A DNA stretch of 64,000 nucleotides from Thermobifida halotolerans (GTDB taxonomy: Bacteria > Actinomycetota > Actinomycetes > Streptosporangiales > Streptosporangiaceae), in contig NZ_CP063196.1 in assembly GCF_003574835.2 (NCBI RefSeq), positions 372,001 to 436,000 of the forward strand. The letters are read 5' to 3'. Both the position numbers and the translations under genes were made by a program. The notes below the pieces were generated by a model, which was not told the origin of the DNA, did not search any database, and was given only the letters and a program-made list of their open reading frames with translations. Of the stretch, positions 40,703 through 49,480 are shown piece after piece (the first letter of the stretch is position 1; each line of letters opens with the position of its first letter).

Positions 40703-41449
40703 GGGTTACTGCAGCAGAAGATTTCCAAGATCGAGAGCGGAGAGCAGAAGAGAATCCCCGCCTCCGAACTCGACGCACTGCTGAACATCTACAAGGTCAA
40801 CGACCCCCAGATCCGCGAGTCCCTGCACGAGTGCGCCAAGCTCGCCAAGCAGCGCGGATGGTGGACCAAGTACAAAGACGCCTTCCCCGGCGGCCTGCCC
40901 GACTTCGAGAGCGAAGCATCAGTCATCCGCTCCTACGAAGCCCAGGTCATCCCGGGACTGCTCCAGACACCGGACTACGCCGACGCGGTGTTCCGGGCCT
41001 ACAAGTTCCGCGAGGACGAAGAGATCAACCGCCTGGTCAAGGCACGCATGGAACGGCAGAACATCTTCAGCAGGGTCGATCCACCCCACTTCATGACAGT
41101 GATCGATGAGGGGGCGCTCCACCGCCTCGTCGGCTCAATCGAGGTGATGCGCACCCAACTGCGCCACCTGACCCACATGGCCTCCCGGCACAACATCGAC
41201 ATCTACGTCCTGCCGTTCAAAGCGGGAGCGCACGCCGCGACCACGGGAAGCTTCACGATCATGGACTTCCCCGACCCTATGGACACCAGCGTCGTCTACG
41301 TAGAAACCCCTACCTCTACCCTGTACCTCGAAGACGACGACGAAGTCCGGGAGTACAACGCCATGATCAGCCGAACCCAGTCGGCGGCGTTGAACCCCAC
41401 CCTGTCCATGAACCTCGTCGAAGAGGTCATCAAGTCCCTAGAAGAGTGA
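40703..41449 (+). pseudogene. XRE-DUF5753 regulator lacking its N-terminus
   Basis: In frame from 40703, just after a TGA, the protein reads LLQQKISKIESGEQKRIPAS, then ELDALLNIYKVNDPQIRESL: the last helix of an XRE domain. DUF5753 follows with SEASVIRSYEAQVIPGLLQT, VYVETPTSTLYLEDDDEVRE and a final NLVEEVIKSLEE. About 40 residues with the first HTH helices and the start codon are missing. The remaining DUF5753 part is intact, and an internal ATG at 40988 could in theory give a shorter product. The stop overlaps the DUF397 GTG, as in intact modules. Confidence 0.7.
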
Positions 41450-41679
41450 GCCAAGTGTCTGATCAGCAGGCGTGGCGCAAGAGCAGCTACAGCGGAGGCC
41501 GAGAGAACTGCGTCGAGGTCGCCGACCTCCCCGGCGCTACTGCTGTCCGTGACTCCAAGCATCCCGAGGCCGCCGTGTTGGCCTTCCCCGTCTCTGAGTG
41601 GGCCGCCTTCGTGCGGGCCGCCTTCGTGCGGGCGGCCCGGGGCGGGCGTGTCTGGCGGGTGTCTGGTTCGTGGGGCTAG
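41446..41679 (+). CDS. DUF397 protein
   Basis: The product has 77 residues from GTG at 41446, overlapping the previous stop. AWRKSSYSGGRENCVEVADL is the family hallmark, followed by AVRDSKHPEAAVLAFPVSEW. DUF397 proteins are partners of XRE-DUF5753 regulators. The usual ending AFVRAVK is altered: a 15-bp tandem duplication repeats AAFVR, and the tail then reads GGRVWRVSGSWG, longer than normal. Since the regulator partner is truncated, the module is probably inactive. Confidence 0.82.
   Translation: MSQVSDQQAWRKSSYSGGRENCVEVADLPGATAVRDSKHPEAAVLAFPVSEWAAFVRAAFVRAARGGRVWRVSGSWG
41602..41631 (+). repeat. 15-bp tandem duplication inside DUF397
   Basis: GCCGCCTTCGTGCGG is present twice in a row (41602-41616, 41617-41631), adding five residues in frame. 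Confidence 0.85.
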
Positions 41680-41688
41680 GGAGAGGCA

Positions 41689-41734
41689 GAGGTATTCCAC
41701 CCGAGCCCCCAGGGGGGCGGGCCTGGAATGCCTC
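41689..41734. repeat. GGTATTCC-type hairpin, copy 2
   Basis: GAGGTATTCCACC (41689-41701) pairs with CCTGGAATGCCTC (41722-41734). It shares a 30-base stretch with copy 1 at 38389 with few changes. It also follows a stop codon, so a terminator role is possible. Confidence 0.5.
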
Positions 41735-41831
41735 ATCCCGGACGGACCCGCACCGCGTCTCCCAGCTCGGGTCATGCACAGGCAGCAGACAGTCTTGCCG
41801 CAGCGTGAAGCGCCCCGCTCACACTCGGGGC

Positions 41832-42754
41832 ATGGGTGACCTTCCGCAGTACGGCTCCTCCCCCGAGAACATGAGCTTCTCCCAGCTCCTCAACGGCGCT
41901 CCCGCAGCGGGAATCCCCGCCCGGGTGCGTCAGGCGTCCCCCACCTGCCGCCCGGAGCGGTCTTCGTCTCCCGTACCGCCGCCTGGCTGCACGGTGTCGA
42001 CGTGTTCCCACCAGGTGTGTCGGACTCAAGGTGGCCACTGGAGATCACCGTTCCGCAGACCGGCCGCCTTCCCTCAGGTCCCGGTCCACGGTTCCACCGA
42101 TGGGACCTCACCGCAGAACAGGTCACCACCGTGACCGGGGTCGCCGTCACCACCAGGGAGCGCACCGTCCTCGACTGCGCCCGCCGCCTGCCGCGCCTGG
42201 AAGCGGTCGCGGCCGTGGACCAGCTCCTCTCCCTCGGAGCCGACACCGACCAGGTGGACGGCCTGGTCTCCTCCCTCACCGGGCACAGCCACGCGCGCCG
42301 GGTCCGCTCGGTGCTCGACGGGGCCGACCCCCAAGCCGCCTCGGCGATGGAAAGCTGGTGCAGGTGCCTGGTCCGCGACGCGGAACCGCCCCACCCCCAC
42401 TCCCAGGTTCCGCTCCTCCTGCCCGACGGCAGGCGGGCCTTCCTCGACCTGGGGTTTCCCCGTTACCGACTGGCACTGGAATACGACGGTCGAGAACACC
42501 ACACCCGGCCCGCCGACCAAAGCCACGACAAGCGGCGGCGTGCCCAATTCCGCGACCTGGGGTGGGAAGTGCTGGTGGTCACCAGCGCCAACGTGGTGGA
42601 GAGCCCCGACCAGGTGCTGTCCGCCTTACTGCTCCGCCTCCAACGACGCGGCTGGGCTCCCCATCCAGCGCGGCTGCGCCGAATCCAACGCCGCATCAAC
42701 TACATGGCGATGTGCCGCCGCCGCGACAGAGAACACTGGTACGAGTCGTACTGA
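41832..42754 (+). pseudogene. Frameshifted DUF559-like (Vsr/restriction-fold) protein gene
   Basis: ATG at 41832 opens MGDLPQYGSSPENMSFSQLL and then the frame degenerates after PARVRQ. From about 41938 another frame carries LPPGAVFVSRTAAWLHGVDV and FPPGVSDSRWPLEITVPQTG, and runs to 42754. One base missing in the C-run at 41938-41942 explains the shift. The C-terminal third has RRAFLDLGFPRYRLALEYDG, EHHTRPADQSHDKRRRAQFR and LGWEVLVVTSANVVESPDQV, the DUF559/Vsr-like nuclease fold with D-x-x-x-E-Y-D pattern. Whole proteins of this type are common in actinobacteria and resemble AbiEi-like antitoxins in their first half. The defect could be real or a sequencing error. Confidence 0.6.
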
Positions 42755-42787
42755 CACACGGAGGCAGAGGCGGCACCGGAGAAGGGC

Positions 42788-42800
42788 GAGGCATTCCAGG
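42788..42800 (+). repeat. Single arm of the GGCATTCC repeat
   Basis: GAGGCATTCCAGG is the exact complement of the right arm at 41722-41734. It is followed by a C/G-rich run. The surrounding words GGAGGCAGAGG also recur near 41683. Confidence 0.4.
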
Positions 42801-42845
42801 TCAGCACCCCGGGGGCCCCACGGGTTGGCGGCGGGGGCCGCCGTC

Positions 42846-44888
42846 CTACGCCGCCAGGCCCGGCTCGTCCGGGCGCAGGGCCTCGGCGACGGGGCGGGCG
42901 ACCTCGGGGTGGCGCAGGTACTCCTCGACGTCGTGGGGACGCCTGGGCGAGTTGGCGGTCACCACCTCGACGAGCCCCGGGCCCCACACGGGGTTCAGCG
43001 GACAGCCGATGGTCGCGGCGTCGGCCGGGCTCCAGGCGTTCAGCCAAGCCTCCACGCGGTCGGGGCGCCTCGGCGGCTGCAGCAGGACCCGCTCGTGGAC
43101 CGCGTCGAGACCGAGCGGACTTCCCGTGGTGACCAGCAGCGGCACGGCCACGTCGGGGCGGGCCCGGCTCAGCAGGTCCACGGCCACGACCGTGCCGAGG
43201 CTGTGCCCGACCACGACGACCTTTCCGTCCCGGGGGAAGTCGGCGGCCACCCGCTCCAGGACCGCCTCGCGCACCGACTCCTCGCCCAGGTAGGCGGCCA
43301 CGTCCCGCAGGAACAGGGCGATCAGCACCTCGTCCAGGCCGCTGCGGGCCGCCACCCAGCTCAACTCCCGCTGGAGTCGGCTGGTCAGCGCGGAGAGGAA
43401 GCCCATGCCGGTCGCGCCCTCCCGGTCCGCTTCCGTGTCGTCGGCCAGCAACTCGGTCGGCATGCCCGAGCGCAGTGCCGCCTGCGCCAGCAGCGACTCG
43501 TAGAGCGCGCGCGGTCCCTCCCGGGAGGGGGCCAGCGCCTCGGCGGGTTCGGTCGCCCCGGTCGGCGGCGGCTGCGCGGTCAGTTCGGCGAGCAGGTCGC
43601 CGTAGTAGGGGAACCACACCGACGTCGGGGACACGGTGGGCAGTTCGGCCGCGAGCAGTCCCGTGTTGAGTCCGGCCGTCCACGCGGCGCGCAGCCGTGC
43701 GGGGTCCTGTCCCTCCAGGCCGCGTCCGTGGACGAACACCAGCCGGACGGCGTCGGGTTGTGCGTTTCCGCGCAGGCCCGGGCCGCCGGAGCGGGGGCGG
43801 CGCTCGCGGCCCCAGAACGGTTCGGCCTCGGTGGGGGCGGGGGCGCCGGCCACTCCCGCGCCGGGGCCCAGCGCCGCGAGGAGGTCTCGCTGCGCCGCGG
43901 GGAGCTCCGCCTCGGCCAGGAAGTCCAGGATCGAACTGACACGGGTGCCCTCGTTGCCGATCCATCCGGCCGCGGAGTCGGGGTCGCCGGGACGCAGCGG
44001 TGTTCCGTCCGCGCGCAGCCGACGCCCCCGGGCGTCGCGTCGGGGCACGGCCGAGTGGTGCAGTGCCACGACCTCCCACTGGTCGTTGTAGACGGGTGAG
44101 CCGGAGCTTCCGGGCTCGGTGTCGGCGGAGTAGTGGAGGAAGTCCTCGGTCTGCTGGAGGATGCGGCTGCCGCGGACCGTGATCTCCTTGAGCCGCCCCC
44201 TCGGGTGGCCGATGACGTTCACCGGTTCCCCGGTGACGGCCTTGCCCTGGGTGCGCAGCAGCGGGTTCCAGCCGAAGACCGCGCCCGGGGAACGGCCGTC
44301 GGCGTCGGGCCGTACCCGGACGAGGGCGAAGTCGAGTTCCCGGTCGGCGACGAAGAACGTCTCCGGGTCGAGTCGGTGGCGCACCGGGACGCGGGGGCGC
44401 AGTTCGACGTCGACCTCGGCGGCGAACTCGGCGACGGTCCGCTCCGCGGTCTCGGCGTCGCTGATCACGTGGTGGTTGGTCAGCAGCAGTTCGGGGGAGA
44501 CCAGGAATCCCGTTCCGCACGGGATCTCCCGGCCGTTGTGGACCAGGACGATCCGGGCGACGGGGGAGGCCGCGCGCGCCCCCCGGTACAGGAAGCCCAC
44601 GGACTGGAGTTGGTCGGTGGCGCCGATGATCCGCTGACGGACCCGGTGCCGGTCGGCGGCGCTCGGCGCGGTGTCCGCCGTGAGCGCCTGGGCCGGAACC
44701 CGGCGGAGCGCGACGAGCCGTTCCGCGCGCGCCCGAACCTGGTCGAAGGTGTCGTGAACGGGGATTCCGGTCCGCTGCTGCAGTTCCCGGGTGCGGGCCC
44801 GGGCCTGCTCGGTTTCGGCGAACCGCTGGGCGGCCCGCTGCTCCTGCCACTGGTATTCGACGGTCGCCTGGTGGGGAAGCGCGTTCAT
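42846..44888 (-). CDS. Trypsin-like serine protease fused to an alpha/beta hydrolase
   Basis: The product has 680 residues and no signal peptide or membrane helix, so it is probably cytosolic. Residues 1-90 are mostly charged and helical (ARARTRELQQRTG). Residues ~95-325 form a V8/trypsin-like protease: His140 in LLTNHHVISD, Asp186 in RELDFALVRV, Ser262 in EPGSSGSPVYND. A variable linker follows. Residues ~380-680 form an alpha/beta hydrolase: FVHGRG near 385-390 as oxyanion element and Ser563 in VVVGHSLGTVVAV. Two separate serine-nucleophile sites in one chain are unusual. A strong AGGAGGGAAT lies before the start at 44888. It stands alone. A self-directed effector or defence role is a speculation based on architecture. 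Confidence 0.85.
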   Translation of the reverse strand: MNALPHQATVEYQWQEQRAAQRFAETEQARARTRELQQRTGIPVHDTFDQVRARAERLVALRRVPAQALTADTAPSAADRHRVRQRIIGATDQLQSVGFLYRGARAASPVARIVLVHNGREIPCGTGFLVSPELLLTNHHVISDAETAERTVAEFAAEVDVELRPRVPVRHRLDPETFFVADRELDFALVRVRPDADGRSPGAVFGWNPLLRTQGKAVTGEPVNVIGHPRGRLKEITVRGSRILQQTEDFLHYSADTEPGSSGSPVYNDQWEVVALHHSAVPRRDARGRRLRADGTPLRPGDPDSAAGWIGNEGTRVSSILDFLAEAELPAAQRDLLAALGPGAGVAGAPAPTEAEPFWGRERRPRSGGPGLRGNAQPDAVRLVFVHGRGLEGQDPARLRAAWTAGLNTGLLAAELPTVSPTSVWFPYYGDLLAELTAQPPPTGATEPAEALAPSREGPRALYESLLAQAALRSGMPTELLADDTEADREGATGMGFLSALTSRLQRELSWVAARSGLDEVLIALFLRDVAAYLGEESVREAVLERVAADFPRDGKVVVVGHSLGTVVAVDLLSRARPDVAVPLLVTTGSPLGLDAVHERVLLQPPRRPDRVEAWLNAWSPADAATIGCPLNPVWGPGLVEVVTANSPRRPHDVEEYLRHPEVARPVAEALRPDEPGLAA

Positions 44889-45272
44889 CCGATTCCCTCC
44901 TGCTCCTCGTCCGGCGGACCGGGCTGTCCGCCGGATCCTCCCTGGTCTTCATGGTCGCGCGTAACGCCGCGGAATACCGGGGAACTCGGAAAACGGCTGC
45001 TCCCCCGTGGGAGGAACAGTCCGGGTGGACCCTGTTTGTGCATGTCAGAAGCCTGTGTCAGAAAGGTGGCGAAAAGTCACGATCGCGGGTGGTTTGGGGT
45101 AATTCGCGAATGATAAAAACCGGTTCACCAAAAGACTGCTGAACCGGTTGTGTGAACTGGGACACCAAGGCTATTGTGGCGTCGGCGCCTCAGGAGGGAA
45201 AAGGCAGTCGGGGCCGCGTAAACCCACTCTTGTACACCTCTGCCCATCGGCAGTTCTTTCATGAGGAAGGCC
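44889..45272 (+). promoter_or_regulatory. Mannanase upstream region with two LacI-type half-perfect operators
   Basis: Sites AAAACCGGTTCA (45116-45127) and TGAACCGGTTGT (45140-45151), each two bases off TGAACCGGTTCA, lie 24 bases apart and 120-150 bases before the mannanase. A perfect ATTCGCGAAT palindrome is at 45102-45111. The sites match those before the LacI gene, the ABC operon and the beta-mannosidase. No gene lies in this gap. Confidence 0.7.
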
Positions 45273-46628
45273 ATGAGAAAACGTCTCACGGTCGCCGCGG
45301 CGACGATTCTCGCGCTGCTCGCGTCCGTCTTCGTGTTCGCGCAACCGGCGAACGCGGCCACCGGCTTCTACGTCGACAACGGTCGGCTCTACGAGGCGGG
45401 CGGCCAGGAGTTCGTCATCCGCGGCGTCAGCCACCCCCACGCCTGGTACGCGCAGGAGACCGACTCCTTCGCGGGCATCAAGTCCCACGGCGCCAACACC
45501 GTGCGCGTGGTGCTGAGCAACGGCGTCCGGTGGACCAAGAACGACGCCGCCGACGTCGCCAACGTCATCTCCCTGTGCAAGCAGAACCGGCTCATCTGCA
45601 TGCTGGAGGTGCACGACACCACCGGCTACGGCGAGCAGAGCGGCGCCTCCACCCTCGACCAGGCCGTCGACTACTGGATCGAGATCCAAAGCGCCCTGGA
45701 GGGCCAGGAGGACTACGTCCTCATCAACATCGGCAACGAGCCCTACGGCAACGACTCCGCCACCGTCGCCGACTGGGCCTCCGACACCTCCGCCGCCATC
45801 CAGCGGATGCGCGACGCCGGGTTCGACCACACCCTCGTGGTGGACGCCCCCAACTGGGGCCAGGACTGGTCGCACACCATGCGCGACAACGCCGGCAGCG
45901 TCTACACCAGCGACCCGACCGGCAACACGGTCTTCTCCATCCACATGTACGGCGTCTACGAGCAGGGCTCCACGGTCACCAGCTACCTGGAGCACTTCGT
46001 CAACGCCGGTCTGCCGATCATGATCGGCGAGTTCGGCCACGACCACTCCGACGGCAACCCCGACGAGGACACCATCATGGCCGAGGCCGAGCGGCTGGGC
46101 CTGGGCTACATCGGCTGGTCGTGGAGCGGCAACGGCGGCGGCGTCGAGTACCTGGACATGGTGAACAACTTCGACGCCGACAGCCTGACCTCGTGGGGCC
46201 AGCGGATCTTCTACGGTGCCAACGGCATCTCCAGCACCGCCGAGGAGGCCACCGTCTACGGCGGCGAGCCGCCGACCGACCCCACCGACCCGCCCACCGA
46301 CCCCACGGACCCGCCGACCGACCCGCCCGCCGAGGGCGACTGCTCGGCCGACTACACCACGGTCGGAAGCTGGGGCGGCGGCTTCCAGGGCGAGGTCACG
46401 GTCACCGCGGGCGACTCGGCCATCTCCAACTGGACGGTGAGCTGGACCTTCCCCGGTGGCCAGAGCGTCAGCCACGGCTGGAACGCCAGCTTCGGCGGCG
46501 GCTCCCCGGTCACGGCGAGCAACGCTCCCTACAACGGACAGCTCGGCGCCGGACAGTCCACCACGTTCGGCTTCATCGGCTCGGGCAGTGCCCCCGGATC
46601 GCTGACGCTGACCTGCACCACCGACTGA
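45273..46628 (+). CDS. man5A: Secreted endo-beta-1,4-mannanase, GH5_8-CBM2
   Basis: The product has about 451 residues. A signal peptide of ~30 residues ends PANA before ATGFYVDNGR. The GH5 subfamily 8 mannanase domain follows: RGVSHPHAWYAQ, acid/base Glu in NIGNEPYG and nucleophile in IMIGEFGHDH. A P-T-D linker (PPTDPTDPPTDPTDPPTDPP) leads to a C-terminal CBM2 of ~95 residues (WGGGFQGEVTVTAG, SNWTVSWTFPGGQSVSHGWN, LTCTTD) that binds cellulose. It cuts mannan backbones outside the cell. The start at 45273 is chosen since GAGGAAGG lies upstream; ATG 45261 (MRKAMRKR) is in frame and possible. Likely induced through the LacI regulator near 54.2 kb. Confidence 0.93.
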   Translation: MRKRLTVAAATILALLASVFVFAQPANAATGFYVDNGRLYEAGGQEFVIRGVSHPHAWYAQETDSFAGIKSHGANTVRVVLSNGVRWTKNDAADVANVISLCKQNRLICMLEVHDTTGYGEQSGASTLDQAVDYWIEIQSALEGQEDYVLINIGNEPYGNDSATVADWASDTSAAIQRMRDAGFDHTLVVDAPNWGQDWSHTMRDNAGSVYTSDPTGNTVFSIHMYGVYEQGSTVTSYLEHFVNAGLPIMIGEFGHDHSDGNPDEDTIMAEAERLGLGYIGWSWSGNGGGVEYLDMVNNFDADSLTSWGQRIFYGANGISSTAEEATVYGGEPPTDPTDPPTDPTDPPTDPPAEGDCSADYTTVGSWGGGFQGEVTVTAGDSAISNWTVSWTFPGGQSVSHGWNASFGGGSPVTASNAPYNGQLGAGQSTTFGFIGSGSAPGSLTLTCTTD

Positions 46629-46666
46629 CCTTCCGGTAGTCCCGGAGGGACGGAACACGGAAGCGG

Positions 46667-46697
46667 AGCGGCCCGCGAGTCTTTCTCGCGGGCCGCT
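46667..46697. terminator. Terminator between mannanase and Cel5A
   Basis: A 13-bp perfect stem AGCGGCCCGCGAG / CTCGCGGGCCGCT with a TCTTT loop lies between convergent genes. Confidence 0.85.
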
Positions 46698-46728
46698 CTG
46701 CGTGTGGTCCGGGGCCCGTCTCAGGGGG

Positions 46729-48117
46729 TCAGTCCCCGCGGAGCTGGTCGCGGGCCCACACGCCGGACGACTTCAGCGACGAGCCGTTCCACGGGCCCCC
46801 GGCCGAGCAGGTGCCCGGCTGGAAGACCGCTCCGGAGCGGTGGTCGTCGGAGTAGTTCCACTTCGTCCAGCCGATCTGCTCCTGCTCCATCAGGTCCAGG
46901 TAGCGCTCGGCCATCGCGTAGTCGTTGGTCCCGTCGCCGGTGTAGGACTCGGTGCCGAACTCGGTGACGAAGACCGGGAACATCTGGGCGGCGTCGCGCA
47001 GCGCGTTCAGGTAGTTGTCGCGGTGCGAGGCCGCGTAGAAGTGGAAGGTGTACATGACGTTGTCGGCGTCGACCGGGTCGGCGGCGATCTCGGCGGGACC
47101 GGAGCCCTCGGAGACGCCGAGCGAGGACCAGCCGGGGGTGCCGACGATGACCACCGAGTCGGGGTCGTGGCTCCGGATCACCGGAATGATCTCCTCGGCG
47201 TAGCTCCTGATCGAGCTCCAGCTCACCCCGTTGGGCTCGTTGGCGATCTCGTAGAGCACGTTGGTCTTGTCGGCGTGGCGCCGGGCGATCTCGGTGAAGA
47301 AGGTCCTGGCGCGGTCAGCGTTGTAGTGGGGGTCGCCCGGGGTGAGGATGTGCCAGTCCACGATCACGTACATGCCGCGCGCCGTGGCCATGTCGATCAA
47401 CTGGTGCATCCGGTCGGTGAAGCCGCGCGGATCGGTCTCGTAGCCCTCCTCCTGGACGTACATCGACAGCCGGACGATGTCGGCCTGCCAGTCGTGGGCC
47501 AGGGCGTCCAGCGAGCTGTCGGTCAGGCAGTGGTCGAACCACTGGATGCCGTGGGTGCTCATGCCGCGCAGCTGCACCGGGTTGCCGTTCTCGTCGCACA
47601 GCTTGGTGCCGCAGACCTGGACCCTGCCGTACCTCTCGACCGGGGTGCCGGGTTCGGGCTCCGGGTCGGGATCGGGGCTCGGGTCGGGGTCGGGGTCGCC
47701 TCCCGTGCAGGGCGCGCCGTTGACCGTGCAGCCCGTGGGATCGCCGGTACCGCTGGCGGTGAACCCGAAGGAGACGGAGCCGCCCGGGGCGATGCTGCTG
47801 TTCCAGGAGACGCCGGTGAAGGTGTGGGAGCCGCCGCTGCCGGTGTGCTCGGTGTTCCACGCGTGGCCGACCGTCGTCCCGGCGGGCAGGGTGAGAACGA
47901 CCTGCCAGTCCGAGACGGTGCTCGACGTGTCGTTGTGGACCGTGACGGACGCGGTGTAGCCGCTGCCCCAGGAGGAGTCCTTGGTGAAGGTGGCCGTGAC
48001 CCCGGCGGCACGCGCGACGCCGGGTGAGAGCACCGCGAGGACGAGGGCGAGTACGGCGGTCAGCGCGACCGCCGTCGGGGAGGCCGCCCGGAGCCGGGCG
48101 GTGGGGGATCTGGTCAT
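46729..48117 (-). CDS. cel5A: Secreted endoglucanase, CBM2-GH5 (Cel5A/E5 type)
   Basis: The product has 462 residues. A signal of ~37 residues ends GVARA. The CBM2 domain comes first (ATFTKDSSWGSGYTASVTVH, SDWQVVLTLPAGTTVGHAWN, SFGFTASGTGD), then an acidic D-P-E-P linker, then GH5 from ~residue 165: VQVCGTKLCDENGNPVQLRG, IVRLSMYVQEEG, IVDWHI, acid/base Glu in YEIANEPNG and nucleophile in FVTEFGTES. The domain order is that of T. fusca E5. It cuts internal bonds in cellulose. GAGGAACC lies before the start. A CelR-type box lies 36-49 bases upstream, fitting induction by cellobiose. Confidence 0.95.
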   Translation of the reverse strand: MTRSPTARLRAASPTAVALTAVLALVLAVLSPGVARAAGVTATFTKDSSWGSGYTASVTVHNDTSSTVSDWQVVLTLPAGTTVGHAWNTEHTGSGGSHTFTGVSWNSSIAPGGSVSFGFTASGTGDPTGCTVNGAPCTGGDPDPDPSPDPDPEPEPGTPVERYGRVQVCGTKLCDENGNPVQLRGMSTHGIQWFDHCLTDSSLDALAHDWQADIVRLSMYVQEEGYETDPRGFTDRMHQLIDMATARGMYVIVDWHILTPGDPHYNADRARTFFTEIARRHADKTNVLYEIANEPNGVSWSSIRSYAEEIIPVIRSHDPDSVVIVGTPGWSSLGVSEGSGPAEIAADPVDADNVMYTFHFYAASHRDNYLNALRDAAQMFPVFVTEFGTESYTGDGTNDYAMAERYLDLMEQEQIGWTKWNYSDDHRSGAVFQPGTCSAGGPWNGSSLKSSGVWARDQLRGD

Positions 48118-48142
48118 GGTTCCTCACATCGGTAGGAGACGG

Positions 48143-48166
48143 GGGAGCGTTCTGGGAACGCTCCCA
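48143..48166 (-). promoter_or_regulatory. CelR-type operator before cel5A
   Basis: TGGGAACGCTCCCA (48153-48166) differs at one base from TGGGAGCGCTCCCA, the box bound by the LacI-family regulator CelR in T. fusca. It overlaps a 10-bp inverted repeat (48143-48152 with 48156-48165), so a second half-site register is possible. Confidence 0.85.
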
Positions 48167-48499
48167 ACAGAAGGGGCCGCATTCGGGGTGAGGATCGGGT
48201 GACAGCGGGCAATGCGGTGAAACCGGAACGTAACGACTCGGTAGCGTCAAGTCAAGGGTGCTGGTGCTCCGGACGCGCCGGAAGGAGGTCACCGGTCCCC
48301 GAGCAGTGCCCGGAAGCGGGGGAGCGGCGGGGTGTTCCGGGGAGGGACCGGCGGCCCATCCCCTCGGCGGAGATCCCCTCACCGCTTCCCGTCCGCCCCG
48401 AGGCCGAGACCGACCCCCTCGGGCCGAGGACATCCCGGAACTTCCCCCGGTTCACCGGTGTTGGGCCTAGAGTGGGAGCGCGAGGGGAGGACGGTGACG

Positions 48500-49471
48500 A
48501 TGCGCGACACCTGGACCGCCGTCGACTTCGAGACCGCCAACCGCGACCGGGGCAGCGTCTGCGCGGTCGGACTGGTGCGGGTCGAGGACGGCCGGATCGT
48601 CGACCGCTACACCACTCTGGTCCGGCCCCCCGAACCGGTCGACCACTTCGCCCCCTTCAACATCGACTTCCACGGGATCACCCCCGAGCAGGTCGCCGAC
48701 GCCCCGGAGTGGCCGAGGGTGCACCGCACCATCCTGGAGTTCGCCGACGGAGGCCCCTTCGTCGCCCACAACGCCGTCTTCGACATGGGCGTCATCCAGG
48801 CCGCCTGCGCCCACACCGGCCTGGCCGAGCAGCCTCTCGACTACGTGTGCTCCCTGCACACCGCGCGGCGGACCTGGCCCGCGCTGCGCGACCACCGACT
48901 GCCCACGGTGTGCCGCCAGATCGGGCACGAACTGAGGCGGCACCACGCCGCCGACGCCGACGCCGAGGCCGCCGCGCACATCATGCTCGCCGCGTTCCGG
49001 GCGCACGGGGTGGCCACGCTGCCCGAGCTGTGCCTGCGGCTGCGCCGCCCGCCGCGACGCGCCACGGCGCCGACCGAGCCGCAGCCGCCCCGAACCGCTC
49101 CGCTGTGGTCCGCCGACTCCAGGTTCGACCGGTGGCGGCGGGAGGCCGACGAGCCGCTGCCCGAACCGGACCCCGGCGCCGACCCCGACGGCCCGCTGTT
49201 CGGCCGGGTCGTCTGCGTCAGCGGAGACCTGGTCGGCATGTCCAAGACCGAGGTGTGGCGGCGCGTCGCCGCGGTGGGCGGAGTCCCGGCCAAGAACGTC
49301 ACCCGCAGGACCGACGTCCTCGTCACGGGAGCCAACGGGGGAGCCAAGACCGCCAAACACCGCCGGGCCGAGTCCTACAACGCCAGCGGATCGCGCATCG
49401 ACATCATCGACGAGGCCGAACTGCTGGCCCGGCTGGCCGCCGGGGGCCAGCGGCTGCGCGGACGGCCCTGA
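48500..49471 (+). CDS. DEDD 3'-5' exonuclease with a C-terminal BRCT domain
   Basis: The product has 323 residues. The first ~170 residues are a DnaQ-like exonuclease: AVDFETAN holds the first Asp-Glu, HNAVFDMGV the next Asp, and HHAADADAEA the last His-Asp of a DEDDh type. After a proline-rich linker comes a BRCT domain (~residues 232-310): RVVCVSGDLVGMSKTEVWRR, VAAVGGVPAKNVTRRTDVLV and SRIDIIDEAELLARL. The arrangement is known from actinobacteria and suggests DNA repair or end processing. The start at 48500 has GGGGAGG upstream; GTG at 48494 is an in-frame alternative with closer SD. Confidence 0.88.
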   Translation: MRDTWTAVDFETANRDRGSVCAVGLVRVEDGRIVDRYTTLVRPPEPVDHFAPFNIDFHGITPEQVADAPEWPRVHRTILEFADGGPFVAHNAVFDMGVIQAACAHTGLAEQPLDYVCSLHTARRTWPALRDHRLPTVCRQIGHELRRHHAADADAEAAAHIMLAAFRAHGVATLPELCLRLRRPPRRATAPTEPQPPRTAPLWSADSRFDRWRREADEPLPEPDPGADPDGPLFGRVVCVSGDLVGMSKTEVWRRVAAVGGVPAKNVTRRTDVLVTGANGGAKTAKHRRAESYNASGSRIDIIDEAELLARLAAGGQRLRGRP

Positions 49472-49480
49472 CGGGCCCGC

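Noticed and set aside
46270-46325. Short direct repeats resembling a CRISPR or microsatellite
   Set aside because: They encode the P-T-D linker of the mannanase.
47640-47700. Repetitive GGGTCGGGATC-like tract
   Set aside because: It encodes the D-P-E-P linker of Cel5A.
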